Shown piece by piece: positions 51,501 through 55,727 of a stretch of DNA of 64,000 nucleotides. This stretch comes from Blastomussa wellsi (lineage: Eukaryota; Cnidaria; Anthozoa; Scleractinia; Plerogyridae), in contig OX393563.1 of assembly GCA_947652115.1 (NCBI GenBank), positions 10,340,861 to 10,404,860 of the forward strand. Reading direction: 5' to 3'. The notes under the pieces are model-generated. The model ran no database searches, was not told the DNA's origin, and saw nothing but the letters and a program-made list of their open reading frames with translations. The position numbers and the translations under genes were made by a program. Every line of letters begins with the position of its first letter. The stretch's first letter is position 1.

Positions 51501-54500
51501 TCATTTTGTCACCAGCGTGGGACAAAGAAAAATTCAGAGTCCCCGAGAACTGGAACCCATGACCTCCCACTGAAATTCCGGTTGTGTGTTCTAACCAACT
51601 CAGTGGCGAATATCCAATGTTCGCATAGCGTGATCGCCTGGGTAGGAGTGGCTTTGAAAAGAACTGTTGATGGTGATTGATGTATCGACAACTTGAGCGG
51701 AAGTCATCTTCAGAGTCACGTGAAAGGCTATTGTGAGACGATGTCGTTATACGTCTGGCCCGCATTCTTTTTTCCAATTACAGCGGAGTCCAGATTTCTC
51801 GAGCCTCCAGGGGAAAAGAAAACTGGTTCGAGAAGTCGGGACTCCATAATACGTTAAATAACCCAGAGTTTTTAGACGAAGCCAAATCTGAATCCAAGGC
51901 AATAGGTCATTTTCGAGTTCTCTTTTGCTTCTGTGTGCGAAACCGTGAAAATGCGTTTTACCAACACGTTTATTTTAATGCAAACCAAACTCATGTTCAA
52001 TATAAATGGTTTCGAACTTAGACTTGTTTTGAAACGGAGATTAAAGGGAACTTGAAATTGATGGCCTATTTCACGAAAAAGAAAACCAAATTGGAAACAC
52101 GCCATATTCAAAATGAAAACTAAGTATCACCAGAAGCACTGGAGGGAGCGGTTTGATTCTCAAATATCCATAGGAGAAATGGCGGCAATTAATAAATTCT
52201 GTTTTGCAACCGGATATGGTCAATATTTTTAAAGAAAAATCATAAGACTATTCCTCTCCCGATTTTTAGCGCGAATTTGTCATGGATTCGCGGGCGTGGG
52301 GGGGGGGGGGGGGGGGGGTGGGGGGTGGATTTGAATGCTTGGGTCATTTCTCTCTTCCGTCCAAGATGGTAGGAACAGGAATTTCTCATACCTGGAACTG
52401 TTCTTCCAATCTCACAACGGCATTTGGTCCGAAACTAGGATTGAAACCTTTTGGCCTCCTCGTGTGCTCTTTAGGCTTAGCGCAGTCAAAGGACAAGGCC
52501 ACGTGTCTTTTTCTGACTAAAAATGCCACTCTGTGCCACGCCCCGTCAGCTAGCCTTTCGCTGACGCCTGCCCGAACAGGGGCCTTCCCTCGCCGCCTGT
52601 ATTCAAATTCTACAGGATTCAAACTAAAAGATAGACTTTGCTCCCCGTCGATTATCGTAAACAAGTCCGCTCTGTTGCCAGTCTCCACTTTTACTGTGGC
52701 GAATAAAACAAATTCTTCGGGAATGCCATTGGGAAAGAGCGACTCTACTGTCGTGTTAATTGTCGCATCGGTGGATGACAGGTCGTACGCAACATCCCCA
52801 ACCCGCTTGCCGTCGGGGAAAGGCAGCGGTCTACTTTCACAGAATCCGGTCGTCTCGATGTCAAGCTCTCCCAAGCTCCATTGAAACTCCAGGACCAAAT
52901 CCGCGATGTCAGCGGTATCTGAAAGTCCAAGGACACAAGTATGGTAATAATTAGGTTGATATAGAGTGTGTTTCAACTGAGTGTCGTAAAACCAGAATCA
53001 AATTACAATTACAAAGAACGCAAACAATGGTGATCCAATAAAAACCAGGGGTTTCAATAATTTTTGAAATAAGCGGCTACCAATAGTAGAGCGGGCGGTT
53101 AGACAAAAGGGTGCGTTAGCCTCCTTTCACCTAGGGGGTTTGGGGATGCCCCCCACCCCCAGAAAATTTTGAAATCTAGCAGCTCGGAAATGTAATTTCC
53201 AGCGCTCAGGACTAAAGACTGCATGATGGGCCAGGGTCGGGGACAGGGTAGTCCTCGCGGCTCTTGGTGAGGAATAATGCGAATAAAATGATAACGGCAT
53301 TTTTACGAGTCAAAAATTCGGCAAGCGAAGCAAGCCGAGCGGGAGAATTGGAAGTTCCTGTACCCCTCCCCCTTGGTCCTTCCTTTTCCGCGACTCGAAG
53401 TGGGGGAAGAATTGCGTGACGTGGGGAAATTAAGCAACGTCGGGAGGCATTGCGCGTGATCCTCTGCGCTGAGCTAAACAGTTAGCTACAGTTAGAAAAA
53501 GTCTGAAAAATATAGGACTTCAACAGGAGTTAAACCACCACATAAGCACTGACATTTTTCACATGTGACGTGTATCTATATGGGCTTCAACTCAACTGCA
53601 CTGCCACTGGCACAAATATCGTTGATTTTTCACGTTGCAGTTACGTACGTGACGGAAATAGAGGTCGTGCGCACGGTATGGTAGCGCAGGGTAACGAAAA
53701 TATTGAATGTGTTAGGTTAGAAATTTCGATCCACTGGAGGCTAATAAACGTTTGTTTGCGCATTCATGAATCTTAATGAAACACATCTTTTCAAAGCATC
53801 GTATCAGTCATCAAGGCGCAGATATCGACATTCAAGCTACGGATACAAGTATTCAATAAAACAGCAGAAATTTCTTCGCCAAATTTCTTTTTTACAATGT
53901 GTCTAGTCGTGGGTGATATGACTGAAAATAAAACAAGTTTGCAAACACTCATCGCAATAAGTGACATTTTAGTTCCAGCCTCCCCAAGATTGCGTGATGA
54001 GCCAATAGAGCGTCCGGGCAGGAGGTAGCCTCCTACGCAGGCGTTATTAGGGGATTGTGTTACACTTGTCCCCACTAACGTGTAACGCAATCCCCTAATA
54101 ACGCCAGAGTATAGGAGGCTAGGCAGGAGGCTCTATTCTCAGCACTCTATTTTCCGGTATTTTTCTCTGATCGTTGGAAAGGGTAAAAGAGTGACGAGCG
54201 AACTGGACGCCGGCGCAAAAGGGGCTGCTTCTCTTGCGTTCTTTTGCGTTAAAAAACCGAGAAGCTGCAGCTGTAAACAGTCCATAAACAAATAATCATT
54301 ACCACAGTAATTATTCTCTTGTTTGCTATAAACGCCAGTACCATATAAACAAATATAAATTAACTAAGTATTTATAACAAATATAAAGATAGGAGGGCTA
54401 GTACGTGTAAAGACAATGACAATGGTCATAACGAGCTTGCAGAGGTCTTCCTGCTACTTTATACTGTATTCTTCTTTAACTGATGTAAAAGGATTTGAGT

Positions 54501-55635
54501 GGCAAATAAAGTTAATTGATTGAAAAAAAAGAGAAAATCGCTGAGTGAAGTGGCGCTGGGCTTTACGAGTATCGTCTGAAATTACGTCGGGATTTCACAA
54601 TGATTGACTGTCTACAGTGCTACCGGATTGTGTTTCGTTTCTTGGGGCAAGAACTGTGGAAGCCATTAGCGATCAGCGATGATATTGCCGATTCAAGTTT
54701 AACCAGAACATTTATAACATTTCTTGGGGAGAAAACGTATCTTAATTTTTGGGCATAATCACTCCTAATCATTTCAACTGCATTTTCAATAAGGGTTTTT
54801 TTTAGACAATACGCCATTGTTCACACTAAACAGCGACAGGAATCATTTAGACCATCCATCAATAAAGCAGTTTTTGTTCAGATAAACCACATCTGTAGCG
54901 CGATTTCGAGCATAAGGAAATAAGACATACTTATCCTATCAATTTAAACGCGTACCATGAATGTTTAGGACGCGTTTGTTTGTAAATGTGCAGAAATGTA
55001 CTAATCACTTATCAATAAACCATTTGAGAATGATGTGCCTAAAATGTTCATAGGCCAGCTCACTGGACGATTTGTCATAACTAAAGAAAGGTATCGTTGA
55101 ATAAATTTTTAGCCTGGCAGATTGGATTACAGGACAGCAGAGGCTAACTAAAATGGATTTTGATTTTGTCACCCTTGAAAGGGTGTTTTATTCTCACGCG
55201 ATCTTGTAACAACTAACAGAGGAAATTAGAAAATTCGCACTGATTTAACACTACGGCTATCAAGGAAAGCGAAAACATCTGCAAAGCAAGCTTAATTCAT
55301 TTTGATAGCAAATCAAACCAGGATCGTGTAAGAAATCGCGCGAAGAAAACACAGTCCTGCTTTGTTGCAATGAACATACTAAAACTATCATTGGGATAGA
55401 TTGAGGCGATTGCATTACTCGCACGAGGATTGCATGCCACGCAAACAATATTGATTCTAGGCGTCTGCGTCAACAAATGCATCAGTTTTACCTCCAGCTC
55501 CTATATAGAAGTCATTTAAACAGTTAACAAAACAGTGAGTAATATTGTAATTCACATACTTGTGGGAACGGCAACGTCCCGGGACGAAACTCCATGCATC
55601 AGAAGCACGCATAATACAATAGCCGTGCTAAGGCC
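215..55635 (-). CDS. Fibrillar procollagen alpha chain with TSPN domain (68 coding exons placed, 5' exon unresolved)
   Basis: Secreted extracellular-matrix protein that should trimerise via its C-propeptide and form fibrils after propeptide removal. Domain order from the N terminus: signal peptide (55560-55635), TSPN (52392-52918 and 51202-51366), minor Gly-X-Y segment (50298-48095), telopeptide (47406-47489), main helix (46914 down to 5808), COLFI (5028 down to 215). Every placed exon has AG/GT borders and compatible phases; helix exons are all phase 0 and begin with a Gly codon. The helix sums to 1014 residues with no break, the canonical length for fibrillar collagens, which argues that no helix exon was missed. 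Placed exons total about 1614 residues. RGD occurs four times in the helix. The TSPN N terminus resembles vertebrate type V/XI chains, but the uninterrupted helix excludes the XXIV/XXVII type. The first exon with the ATG is not certain. Confidence 0.95.
353..1313 (-). other. Last collagen intron with inverted repeat and CTGA-rich tract
   Basis: No coding exon is visible. A foldback element lies at about 770-892: TTTGGTCTGAAATCAT on the left is mirrored by ATGATTTCAGACCAAA on the right, with further matching flanks. From about 1020 to 1235 there is a degenerate CTGA/CCGA tetranucleotide-rich tract. Open frames across this tract are low-complexity artefacts. Confidence 0.6.
1314..1523 (-). CDS. 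Collagen COLFI exon
   Basis: A 210-bp phase-0 exon encoding 70 residues, from [18 protein letters not shown] through [10 protein letters not shown] to [28 protein letters not shown] corresponds to the vertebrate MxFLRLLSxxASQNITYxC segment, and [10 protein letters not shown] to the conserved LQGSND block. The donor is CAG|GTATGG and the acceptor ends TTCTTTTAG. Two Cys lie only six residues apart (NVTC and SQGC), unlike vertebrate chains, where the second partner lies much later. Confidence 0.95.
1763..1945 (-). mobile_element. tRNA-derived SINE copy
   Basis: Minus-strand SINE. The tRNA-like head lies on the right (revcomp of GAACCCAGGCCGCTCGAATC with a B-box-like GGTTC). The tail on the left holds the block CTAGGAGTATTTCTACTCC found in other copies at about 6661, 9283, 26409, 29400 and 35345. 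Confidence 0.6.
2001..2069 (-). CDS. Collagen COLFI exon
   Basis: A 69-bp phase-0 exon encoding 23 residues: [12 protein letters not shown] then [11 protein letters not shown]. It joins the downstream exon to give the conserved WFSE...GYEISY stretch. The acceptor is CTGATCAG with a pyrimidine-rich run upstream; the donor is GAG|GTGACA. Confidence 0.9.
2511..2745. mobile_element. MITE copy, AAAGGAGCTACGTCAC terminal family
   Basis: Starts with AAAGGAGCTACGTCAC and ends near GATGACGTTGCTCTTTTAA, so the ends are inverted. Related copies at 7786-8006 and, inverted, at 29667-29883 share an internal block around ACCAAAAAGGAACAAGGATGG. Confidence 0.65.
3183..3295 (-). CDS. Collagen COLFI exon
   Basis: A 113-bp exon, entering in phase 1 (GT completes a Gly codon) and leaving in phase 0. 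It encodes [19 protein letters not shown] then [18 protein letters not shown]. YWIDPNxGC is the hallmark COLFI motif. It includes three of the domain's eight Cys. Confidence 0.96.
3454..4545. repeat. 86-bp minisatellite, 13 copies
   Basis: Tandem array of a unit containing AGACGAACAACTGGTGTTGG and CTCTCTATAAGCAGGACATC. The motif GACGAACAACTGG recurs from 3468 to 4500, twelve steps of 86 bp. Units fall into subtypes (CTCTCTAAGAC versus CTCTATAAGAC; CCTGTGTGTTG versus CCCGCGCGCCG), so the array grew by higher-order duplication. A diverged single relative is at about 40613-40720. It lies in the intron between two COLFI exons. Confidence 0.92.
4788..5028 (-). CDS. Collagen C-telopeptide and start of COLFI
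   Basis: A 241-bp exon, phase 0 in and phase 1 out. It begins [14 protein letters not shown] directly after the helix, carries [12 protein letters not shown] and a helical segment [18 protein letters not shown], then [19 protein letters not shown]. The last part matches the start of COLFI in all fibrillar collagens. RKRR is a possible proprotein-convertase site (inference). The acceptor chosen is GTTATGACAG at 5029, because the nearer TTTTTAG gives the wrong phase. Confidence 0.93.
5043..5310. mobile_element. MITE end, AAAGGGACACTGTCAC family
   Basis: Begins AAAGGGACACTGTCACGCC, the same terminus as the complete element at 13776-14163. The far end is not clear; CAATCCACTTCCATCCTTG near 5273 matches an internal block of the other copy, inverted. 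This end forms the pyrimidine tract of the collagen exon whose acceptor is at 5029. Confidence 0.5.
5808..8291 (-). CDS. Collagen triple helix: six consecutive 18-bp microexons
   Basis: Six phase-0 exons of exactly 18 bp, each coding two Gly-X-Y triplets and each with AG/GT borders. In protein order: 8274-8291 GRAGLQ, 8154-8171 GTKGDR, 7325-7342 GSQGER, 6920-6937 GDQGPT, 6241-6258 GPPGPP, 5808-5825 GPPGDI. They complete the helix C-terminus; the next exon starts the telopeptide. Together they add 36 residues, bringing the helix to 338 triplets. They are flanked by introns of about 100 to 810 bp containing SINE and MITE debris. Confidence 0.9.
6655..6895 (-). mobile_element. tRNA-derived SINE copy with poly-C tract
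   Basis: Same family as 1763-1945: GACTAGGAGTATTTCTACTCC on the left and a minus-strand tRNA-like head (GGATTGGAACCCAGACTGC) on the right. A run of 20 C at 6736-6755 interrupts it. Confidence 0.6.
7786..8006. mobile_element. MITE copy, GAGCTACGTCAC terminal family
   Basis: Ends GAGCTACGTCAC (left) and GTGACGTAGCTCCTTT (right) are inverted. The interior is clearly homologous to 2511-2745. Confidence 0.7.
8567..18263 (-). CDS. Collagen triple helix exons (C-terminal half): seventeen of 54 bp and one of 108 bp
   Basis: All are phase 0 and start with Gly. Coordinates: 8567-8620, 8816-8869, 9861-9914, 10466-10519, 10882-10935, 11432-11485, 12403-12456, 13075-13128, 13206-13259, 14223-14276, 14838-14891, 14967-15020, 15377-15430, 16560-16613, 16732-16785, 17016-17069, 17833-17886 (54 bp each) and 18156-18263 (108 bp). 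Examples: 8567-8620 reads [18 protein letters not shown], 13075-13128 reads [21 protein letters not shown] occurs in 11432-11485, 13206-13259 and 15377-15430. Introns contain MITEs and SINEs and no other genes. Confidence 0.96.
9272..9752. mobile_element. SINE interrupted by a MITE (nested insertion)
   Basis: SINE tail (GCGACTAGGAATATCCCCC) at 9283 and tRNA-like head (CTCGAACCCAGACCGCTCG) at about 9690 are separated by a MITE at about 9381-9657. The MITE ends are inverted: GCAGTTTTCAATTGAGTGTC and GACACTCAATTAAAACT. Related MITE copies are at about 10579-10783 and 23471-23742. Confidence 0.65.
9985..10390 (+). mobile_element. 3' fragment of a second Penelope-like element
   Basis: A plus-strand frame reads [20 protein letters not shown] followed by [16 protein letters not shown]. 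The (E)AIxIRxxxxxxNRDxG pattern is typical of the end of the GIY-YIG region of Penelope-like elements (from memory). The sequence after the stop contains CCTGATGAAGG...ACCGAAACGTCGCG, which resembles the conserved core of hammerhead-type motifs reported in such elements. No RT domain remains. Confidence 0.5.
10579..10783. mobile_element. MITE, GAGCGGTTT...TGAGTGTC family
   Basis: Left end GAGCGGTTTAAGATTGAGTG and right end TTTTGACACTCAATC are inverted. Interior blocks such as GGCCAATCACAAGG and GTGATTGGTCGAAGAA are shared with the copies at 9381 and 23471. Confidence 0.6.
11791..12179. mobile_element. MITE with GGCGACGGC-rich inverted ends
   Basis: The left end (GAGAGTTTTGGCAACTAGGA followed by CGGCGACGGCGACGG) is mirrored on the right by GCCGTCGCCGTCGTCGTTGC then TACAACTCC. 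The element is about 389 bp with TA-like borders and an unremarkable interior. Confidence 0.65.
12331..12396. repeat. 33-bp tandem duplication
   Basis: Two adjacent copies starting TCATTTGCAAA and ending AACGTTAGCAAG, a few bases inside the intron from the donor of the exon at 12403-12456. Confidence 0.7.
13776..14163. mobile_element. MITE, AAAGGGACACTGTCAC family
   Basis: Inverted ends AAAGGGACACTGTCACGG and CCTGTGACAGTGCTCCTTT. About 388 bp with no coding content. It fills most of the intron between exons 13206-13259 and 14223-14276. Confidence 0.7.
17298..17597. mobile_element. MITE with CAGGGTTCGTAC ends and TTTCCATGAC repeats
   Basis: The ends CAGGGTTCGTAC and GTACGAACCCTG are perfect inverted repeats of 12 bp. 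The interior contains repeated TTTCCATGAC. The ends suggest hAT-like mobilisation, but no clear 8-bp target duplication was seen. Confidence 0.7.
18965..25430 (-). CDS. Collagen triple helix exons, middle part (nine of 54 bp, two of 45 bp)
   Basis: All are phase 0. Coordinates: 18965-19018, 19563-19616, 20816-20869, 21598-21651, 21877-21930, 22553-22606, 22702-22755, 23320-23364 (45 bp), 23785-23829 (45 bp), 24868-24921, 25377-25430. Example: 21598-21651 reads [18 protein letters not shown]. Introns hold a MITE with a small open frame (19976), a triplicated acceptor segment (22737), a MITE (23471) and an L1-like insertion (24252). Confidence 0.96.
19976..20537. mobile_element. TIR element of 562 bp with a 56-codon open frame
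   Basis: Terminal inverted repeats CCTTATTATAGGAA and TTCCTATAATAAGG. Subterminal AACGCGAATTTTCGAAA and AACGCGAATTTTTGAAA blocks are also present. On the plus strand at 20220-20390 an ATG-to-TAA frame of 56 codons begins [18 protein letters not shown] and ends in an acidic VDEL. It has no recognisable domain and may be a remnant of a transposase or accessory protein. Confidence 0.65.
22737..22940. repeat. Triplicated exon-start/acceptor cassette (64-68 bp units)
   Basis: Three tandem copies, each with TGGGTCC, then GGCTCCCTAAGG (or variants), then GAAAATGAACCTGAGAAAA. The first holds the true start of exon 22702-22755; the other two lie upstream in transcription order and keep AG acceptors followed by 10-15 bases of exon-like sequence. 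Equivalent CCTAAG positions are 22755, 22823 and 22887. Confidence 0.85.
23471..23742. mobile_element. MITE, GAGCGGTTT...TGAGTGTC family
   Basis: Starts GAGCGGTTTTCAATTGAGTG and ends near GGTTTAAGGACACTC. The interior matches 9381-9657 closely (AGCGAATTGCTTTGGTTTTG). Confidence 0.65.
24252..24718 (+). mobile_element. 5'-truncated L1/Tx1-like LINE insertion with 12-bp target-site duplication
   Basis: Bounded by AACATTCTGATT at 24240-24251 and again at 24719-24730. The 3' end is an A-rich (AAAT)n tail from about 24656. The frame ending at 24575 includes [19 protein letters not shown] and [16 protein letters not shown], which fits the C-terminal region of L1/Tx1-type ORF2 (FLSFEEF...NFLxYxQLxxAIP, from memory). 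Only this tail of the element is present; it sits in a collagen intron in antisense orientation. Confidence 0.75.
24977..25320. mobile_element. SINE-like repeat
   Basis: A tRNA-like head (GGTTAGCTTAGTTCGTAAAG) is followed by a body containing GTTAAAGAACCCACACACTT and CAAAGAGTAGGGAACGAGG. I recall similar blocks as a common cnidarian SINE type; a database comparison would be decisive. Confidence 0.45.
25932..37605 (-). CDS. Collagen triple helix exons (alternating 54/45-bp pattern)
   Basis: Nineteen phase-0 exons. 54 bp: 25932-25985, 26120-26173, 26249-26302, 27788-27841, 28939-28992, 30136-30189, 30454-30507, 30718-30771, 31178-31231, 32549-32602, 34398-34451, 35191-35244, 37552-37605. 45 bp: 26840-26884, 28239-28283, 31932-31976, 33710-33754, 34781-34825, 36592-36636. 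Example: 30454-30507 reads [18 protein letters not shown]. The alternation of 45 and 54 bp is characteristic of fibrillar collagen genes. Introns contain a Tigger derivative, SINEs and several MITEs; 25431-25931 shows nothing recognisable. Confidence 0.96.
26405..26480 (-). mobile_element. Partial SINE tail
   Basis: GGTTAGGAGTATTTCTACTC followed by CCTGCATGGGATGCTCGTCC, the tail block of the SINE family seen at 1763 and 6655. The tRNA-like head is missing. Confidence 0.5.
26999..27704 (-). mobile_element. Tigger/pogo-like DNA transposon deletion derivative
   Basis: Inverted ends CAGTCGAACCTCAATTATTC and TAATTGAGGTTCAACTG, flanked on both sides by TA (26997-26998 and 27705-27706). The minus-strand frame 27331 to 27152 encodes the start of a CENP-B/pogo N-terminal helix-turn-helix: [11 protein letters not shown], one in-frame TGA, then [19 protein letters not shown] and [18 protein letters not shown]. 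The rest of the transposase is missing, so the copy is non-autonomous. Confidence 0.8.
29395..29620 (-). mobile_element. tRNA-derived SINE copy
   Basis: Left block GGAGTATTCCCTGGATGGGA and right minus-strand head (GCTAGAACCCAAACCATCCG ... GCACTAACC). Another tRNA-like piece is at about 29280-29380. Confidence 0.55.
29667..29883. mobile_element. MITE copy (inverted), AAAGGAGCTACGTCAC family
   Basis: Left AAAGGAGCTATGCCAC and right GTGACGTAGCTCCTTT. The interior is the reverse complement of copies at 2511 and 7786 (CCATCCTTATTCCTTTTTGC). Confidence 0.7.
31267..31672. mobile_element. MITE with AATAAACGCCGCC repeats
   Basis: Inverted ends ATTACCGTAATTATTCGAAT and ATTCGAATAATTATGGTAAT. The interior repeats AATAAACGCCGCC several times near both ends. 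About 406 bp, no coding content. Confidence 0.75.
32881..33237. mobile_element. Foldback element with VNTR interior
   Basis: Ends GTCCAACATTTGCAGACTGC and GCAGTCTGCATTTGTGAGAC are inverted. The interior is a degenerate tandem array of about 21 bp with the core GGCTAACCGGAGTGTTATTC. A shorter relative with similar ends is at 41543-41660. Confidence 0.65.
33291..33690 (+). mobile_element. tRNA-derived SINE with TATT tail
   Basis: tRNA-like head GGATGGCCCAGTGGTGAGAG ... GGGTTTGATTCCCAGACC (B-box like). The body includes GGGCTAACGCTTGAAACGTC and GGGTCCTCTGGTTTTCCTCC. It ends in a (TTTA)n microsatellite. The AACGCTTGAAACGTCAGCTC block recurs at about 48473. Confidence 0.6.
35335..35412 (+). mobile_element. 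Partial SINE tail, opposite orientation
   Basis: GCGATGGACTAGCATCCCAT then GGAGTAGAAATACTTCTAGC, the reverse complement of the tail block in the other SINE copies. Confidence 0.5.
35946..36317. mobile_element. MITE with GGGTGACCCT repeats
   Basis: Inverted ends TTTACATGGAGATAGGGTGA and TCACCCTATCTCCAAGTAAA. The interior contains repeated AGGGTCACCCTTCTAGAAGG-like palindromes. About 370 bp; no coding content. Confidence 0.75.
38478..38713. repeat. Foldback element plus adjacent hairpin
   Basis: Arms at 38481-38537 and 38540-38594: AACAATTATTCCAT ... CCGCGTTGGATATGAAGTGA against TCACTTCATATCCAACGCGG. At about 38677-38713 a separate hairpin reads AAAACTCCGACTATTGG then CTCATAGTCGGAGTTTT. Apart from these, the intron 37606-39188 shows no further feature. 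Confidence 0.75.
39189..46163 (-). CDS. Collagen triple helix exons near the N-terminal end
   Basis: Six phase-0 exons: 39189-39233 (45 bp), 40196-40249, 41027-41080, 41806-41859, 45053-45106, 46110-46163 (54 bp each). The exon 40196-40249 ends GER and 39189-39233 begins GDS, giving an RGDS across the junction. Exon 41027-41080 reads [18 protein letters not shown]; it is the fifth helix exon and includes a GHK triplet near helix residue 84, comparable to the vertebrate GMKGHR lysine cross-link site. The intron 41860-45052 contains a Penelope-like element. Confidence 0.96.
39371..39571. mobile_element. Foldback MITE
   Basis: Left TGTGGTTTAATTTTATCTCT then GGTTTAAAA, mirrored on the right by TTAAACCAAGGATAAATTTA then AACCACAACA. 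A second inverted pair in the middle is AACTAGTTTGATTTTC against AATCAACATCAAACTGGTTT. Confidence 0.7.
39675..40190. repeat. Polypurine (GA-rich) tract, about 500 bp
   Basis: The plus strand is almost only A and G for about 500 bases, with motifs such as GGAGGAGGGG and AAGAGGAAGAGG. The collagen pre-mRNA therefore carries a long CU-rich tract that ends close to the exon at 40196-40249. Long serine/leucine-rich open frames on the minus strand are composition artefacts. Confidence 0.85.
40873..40962. repeat. 90-bp near-perfect palindrome without loop
   Basis: Arms of 45 bp meet at the centre AAGCAAT|ATTGCTT. The left arm GAAAGTGAAGAATACTCATC and the right arm GATGAGCATTCTTCACTTTC differ by one base. 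It ends 64 bp before the exon at 41027-41080. Confidence 0.9.
42322..42505. mobile_element. Two inverted tRNA-like segments (SINE heads)
   Basis: At 42428-42505 the plus strand has a tRNA-like unit GTGGCTCTGTAGGTCACATG ... GGGTTCGAGTCCTACG then CGAGCCACCA. At 42322-42366 the minus strand has a similar 3' half, GGGTTCGAGTCCCACC then TGAGCCAC. The T-arm pairs well (GTGGG/CCTAC), but the anticodon arm is degenerate, so these are pseudo-tRNA heads rather than functional tRNAs. Confidence 0.5.
43476..45038 (-). mobile_element. Penelope-like retroelement, 5'-truncated, RT plus GIY-YIG frame intact
   Basis: A 520-codon open frame. RT motifs: [14 protein letters not shown] (about residue 68), [15 protein letters not shown] (129-143), [10 protein letters not shown] (YIDD at 168). 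A linker with [11 protein letters not shown] follows, then the GIY-YIG endonuclease with [20 protein letters not shown] (LYIG at about 434). This RT/GIY-YIG pairing defines Penelope-like elements. The frame starts inside the conserved [13 protein letters not shown] block, so the N-terminal RT region is missing and this copy cannot be autonomous. It lies in sense orientation in a collagen intron, 14 bp from the donor of exon 45053-45106. The 3' end may reach about 43200. Confidence 0.93.
45384..45966. mobile_element. MITE of about 583 bp with AAGCCCCGGCCAAACGATCG ends
   Basis: Inverted ends AAGCCCCGGCCAAACGATCG and GCGATCATTTGGCCGGGCTT, with TAA/TAG at the borders. Many AACATGTTGCGA-type repeats inside. 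Frames inside are short and unlikely to be coding. Confidence 0.75.
46867..46914 (-). CDS. Collagen exon at the start of the main triple helix
   Basis: A 48-bp phase-0 exon encoding [16 protein letters not shown]: one residue of telopeptide (P) plus five triplets. It thus corresponds to a 45-bp helix exon with one extra codon. Confidence 0.93.
47001..47330. mobile_element. Foldback MITE, 330 bp
   Basis: Very long arms: GAAACGCGTTACACCTTTCG on the left is the exact reverse complement of CGAAAGGTGTAACGCGTTTC on the right. Pairing continues through GTTCACGACCG / CGGTCGTGAAC and TGCAAATCAG near the centre. Confidence 0.85.
47406..47489 (-). CDS. Collagen N-telopeptide exon
   Basis: An 84-bp phase-0 exon encoding 28 non-helical residues: [15 protein letters not shown] then [13 protein letters not shown]. 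It separates the minor helix from the main helix. No typical vertebrate N-proteinase site (P-Q or A-Q) was recognised. Confidence 0.88.
48095..48166 (-). CDS. Collagen N-propeptide minor-helix exon
   Basis: A 72-bp phase-0 exon encoding [15 protein letters not shown] then GPPGDGIYV. It completes the minor triple helix, which ends at GDG-IYV. Confidence 0.92.
48466..48560 (+). repeat. Retroelement-derived block shared with 33381-33480
   Basis: AGGGCTAACGCTCGAAACGT then CAGCTCTCGAATCTCTTTAC and GGCCAATTCACATTATCAAC, almost identical to the segment at about 33390. GGGC-TAAC-GCTC forms a perfect 4-bp hairpin followed by GAAAC, as in a hammerhead-type core, but the upstream CTGANGA core is degraded here (CTAACGA). 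Confidence 0.5.
48983..49203. mobile_element. Foldback MITE, about 221 bp
   Basis: Left CAGGAGCCCATGAGAAGGAG and right CTCCTTCTCATGGGCTCCTG are perfectly inverted. A second inverted pair inside is GGGTCAACCCTGTCCCGTAT against ATACGGGACAGGGTTGACTC. Confidence 0.85.
49556..49618 (-). CDS. Collagen N-propeptide minor-helix exon
   Basis: A 63-bp phase-0 exon encoding seven triplets: [20 protein letters not shown] then Q. The acceptor is CTAAACCAG, the donor CAG|GTATGA. Confidence 0.92.
49936..50148 (+). mobile_element. tRNA-derived SINE copy
   Basis: Plus-strand tRNA-like head TTAGCGCGCTGGACGCGGGA with B box GGTTCGAGCCC. The tail has TACGAGCCCCTTGGGACGAG followed by a short T run. The head resembles a tRNA with an extended tail and lacks a good acceptor stem. 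Confidence 0.6.
50298..50339 (-). CDS. Collagen exon: TSPN to minor-helix junction
   Basis: A 42-bp phase-0 exon encoding [14 protein letters not shown]. It begins the minor triple helix at GER. Together with the next two exons it gives about 18 continuous Gly-X-Y triplets. Confidence 0.88.
50367..50752. mobile_element. MITE with CTTGTTACACTAGGCAACTT ends
   Basis: Left GGCCTTGTTACACTAGGCAA, right TTGCCTCGTGTAACATGCC (inverted). The interior repeats GTTGCAAGTTGC motifs. Similar in style to the element at 45384-45966. Confidence 0.65.
51202..51366 (-). CDS. Collagen exon: end of the TSPN domain
   Basis: A 165-bp phase-0 exon encoding 55 residues, [19 protein letters not shown], then [19 protein letters not shown] and [17 protein letters not shown]. 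IxQLLIAPDxxxAxxYC...PDCD is the usual end of TSPN domains in V/XI-type collagens. Confidence 0.93.
52298..52318. repeat. Poly-G run of 21 bases
   Basis: A run of 21 G followed by further G-rich sequence to about 52330. It begins about 70 bp downstream (in transcription order) of the donor of the TSPN exon, so the pre-mRNA has a C-rich run. Confidence 0.9.
52392..52918 (-). CDS. Collagen exon: TSPN (laminin-G-like) domain
   Basis: A 527-bp exon, phase 1 in and phase 0 out, encoding 175 residues plus part of the shared Asn codon. It begins [20 protein letters not shown] and includes [20 protein letters not shown] and [20 protein letters not shown]. The FxLFATxK and WHRVAxxV blocks are typical of the TSPN fold. 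Two Cys here and two in the next exon could form its two disulfides. Confidence 0.93.
52919..55559 (-). other. Long 5' intron of the collagen gene
   Basis: No coding exon seen. It contains a fragment of the TGAGTGTCG MITE family near 52970-53045 and a foldback element at 53998-54137 with arms GGCGTTATTAGGGGATTGTG and CAATCCCCTAATAACGCC. The rest is AT-rich unique-looking sequence. Confidence 0.6.
53998..54137. mobile_element. Foldback element, 140 bp
   Basis: Arms of about 60 bp: AGCCTCCTACGCAGGCGTTA then TTAGGGGATTGTGTTACAC, mirrored by GTGTAACGCAATCCCCTAAT then AACGCC ... AGGAGGCT. The loop is about 14 bp. Confidence 0.85.
55560..55635 (-). CDS. Collagen exon: signal peptide
   Basis: A 76-bp exon encoding [20 protein letters not shown] then VAVPT, with the first base of an Asn codon. 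A hydrophobic core (AIVLCVLLM) followed by SS fits a signal peptide with cleavage near VSS. The donor is ACAA|GTATGT; the acceptor chosen, TTTACAG, is phase 0. No ATG is in frame before an upstream stop, so the start codon must be in a separate exon. A candidate is the ATG at 55729-55727 (MFPWL), but its donor GTTCCG is weak. Confidence 0.75.
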
Positions 55636-55727
55636 CTGTAAACTGGAAGAGAAATTTCACAGTTTAATAATATAGCACAGTGATTTTCTCGATCAAACCT
55701 CCAATAGACGGAACTAACCAGGGAAAC

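Noticed and set aside
52282..52884. A 200-codon plus-strand frame
   Set aside because: It is antisense to the TSPN exon, whose homology, phase and splice sites are clear, and its start is in a poly-G run.
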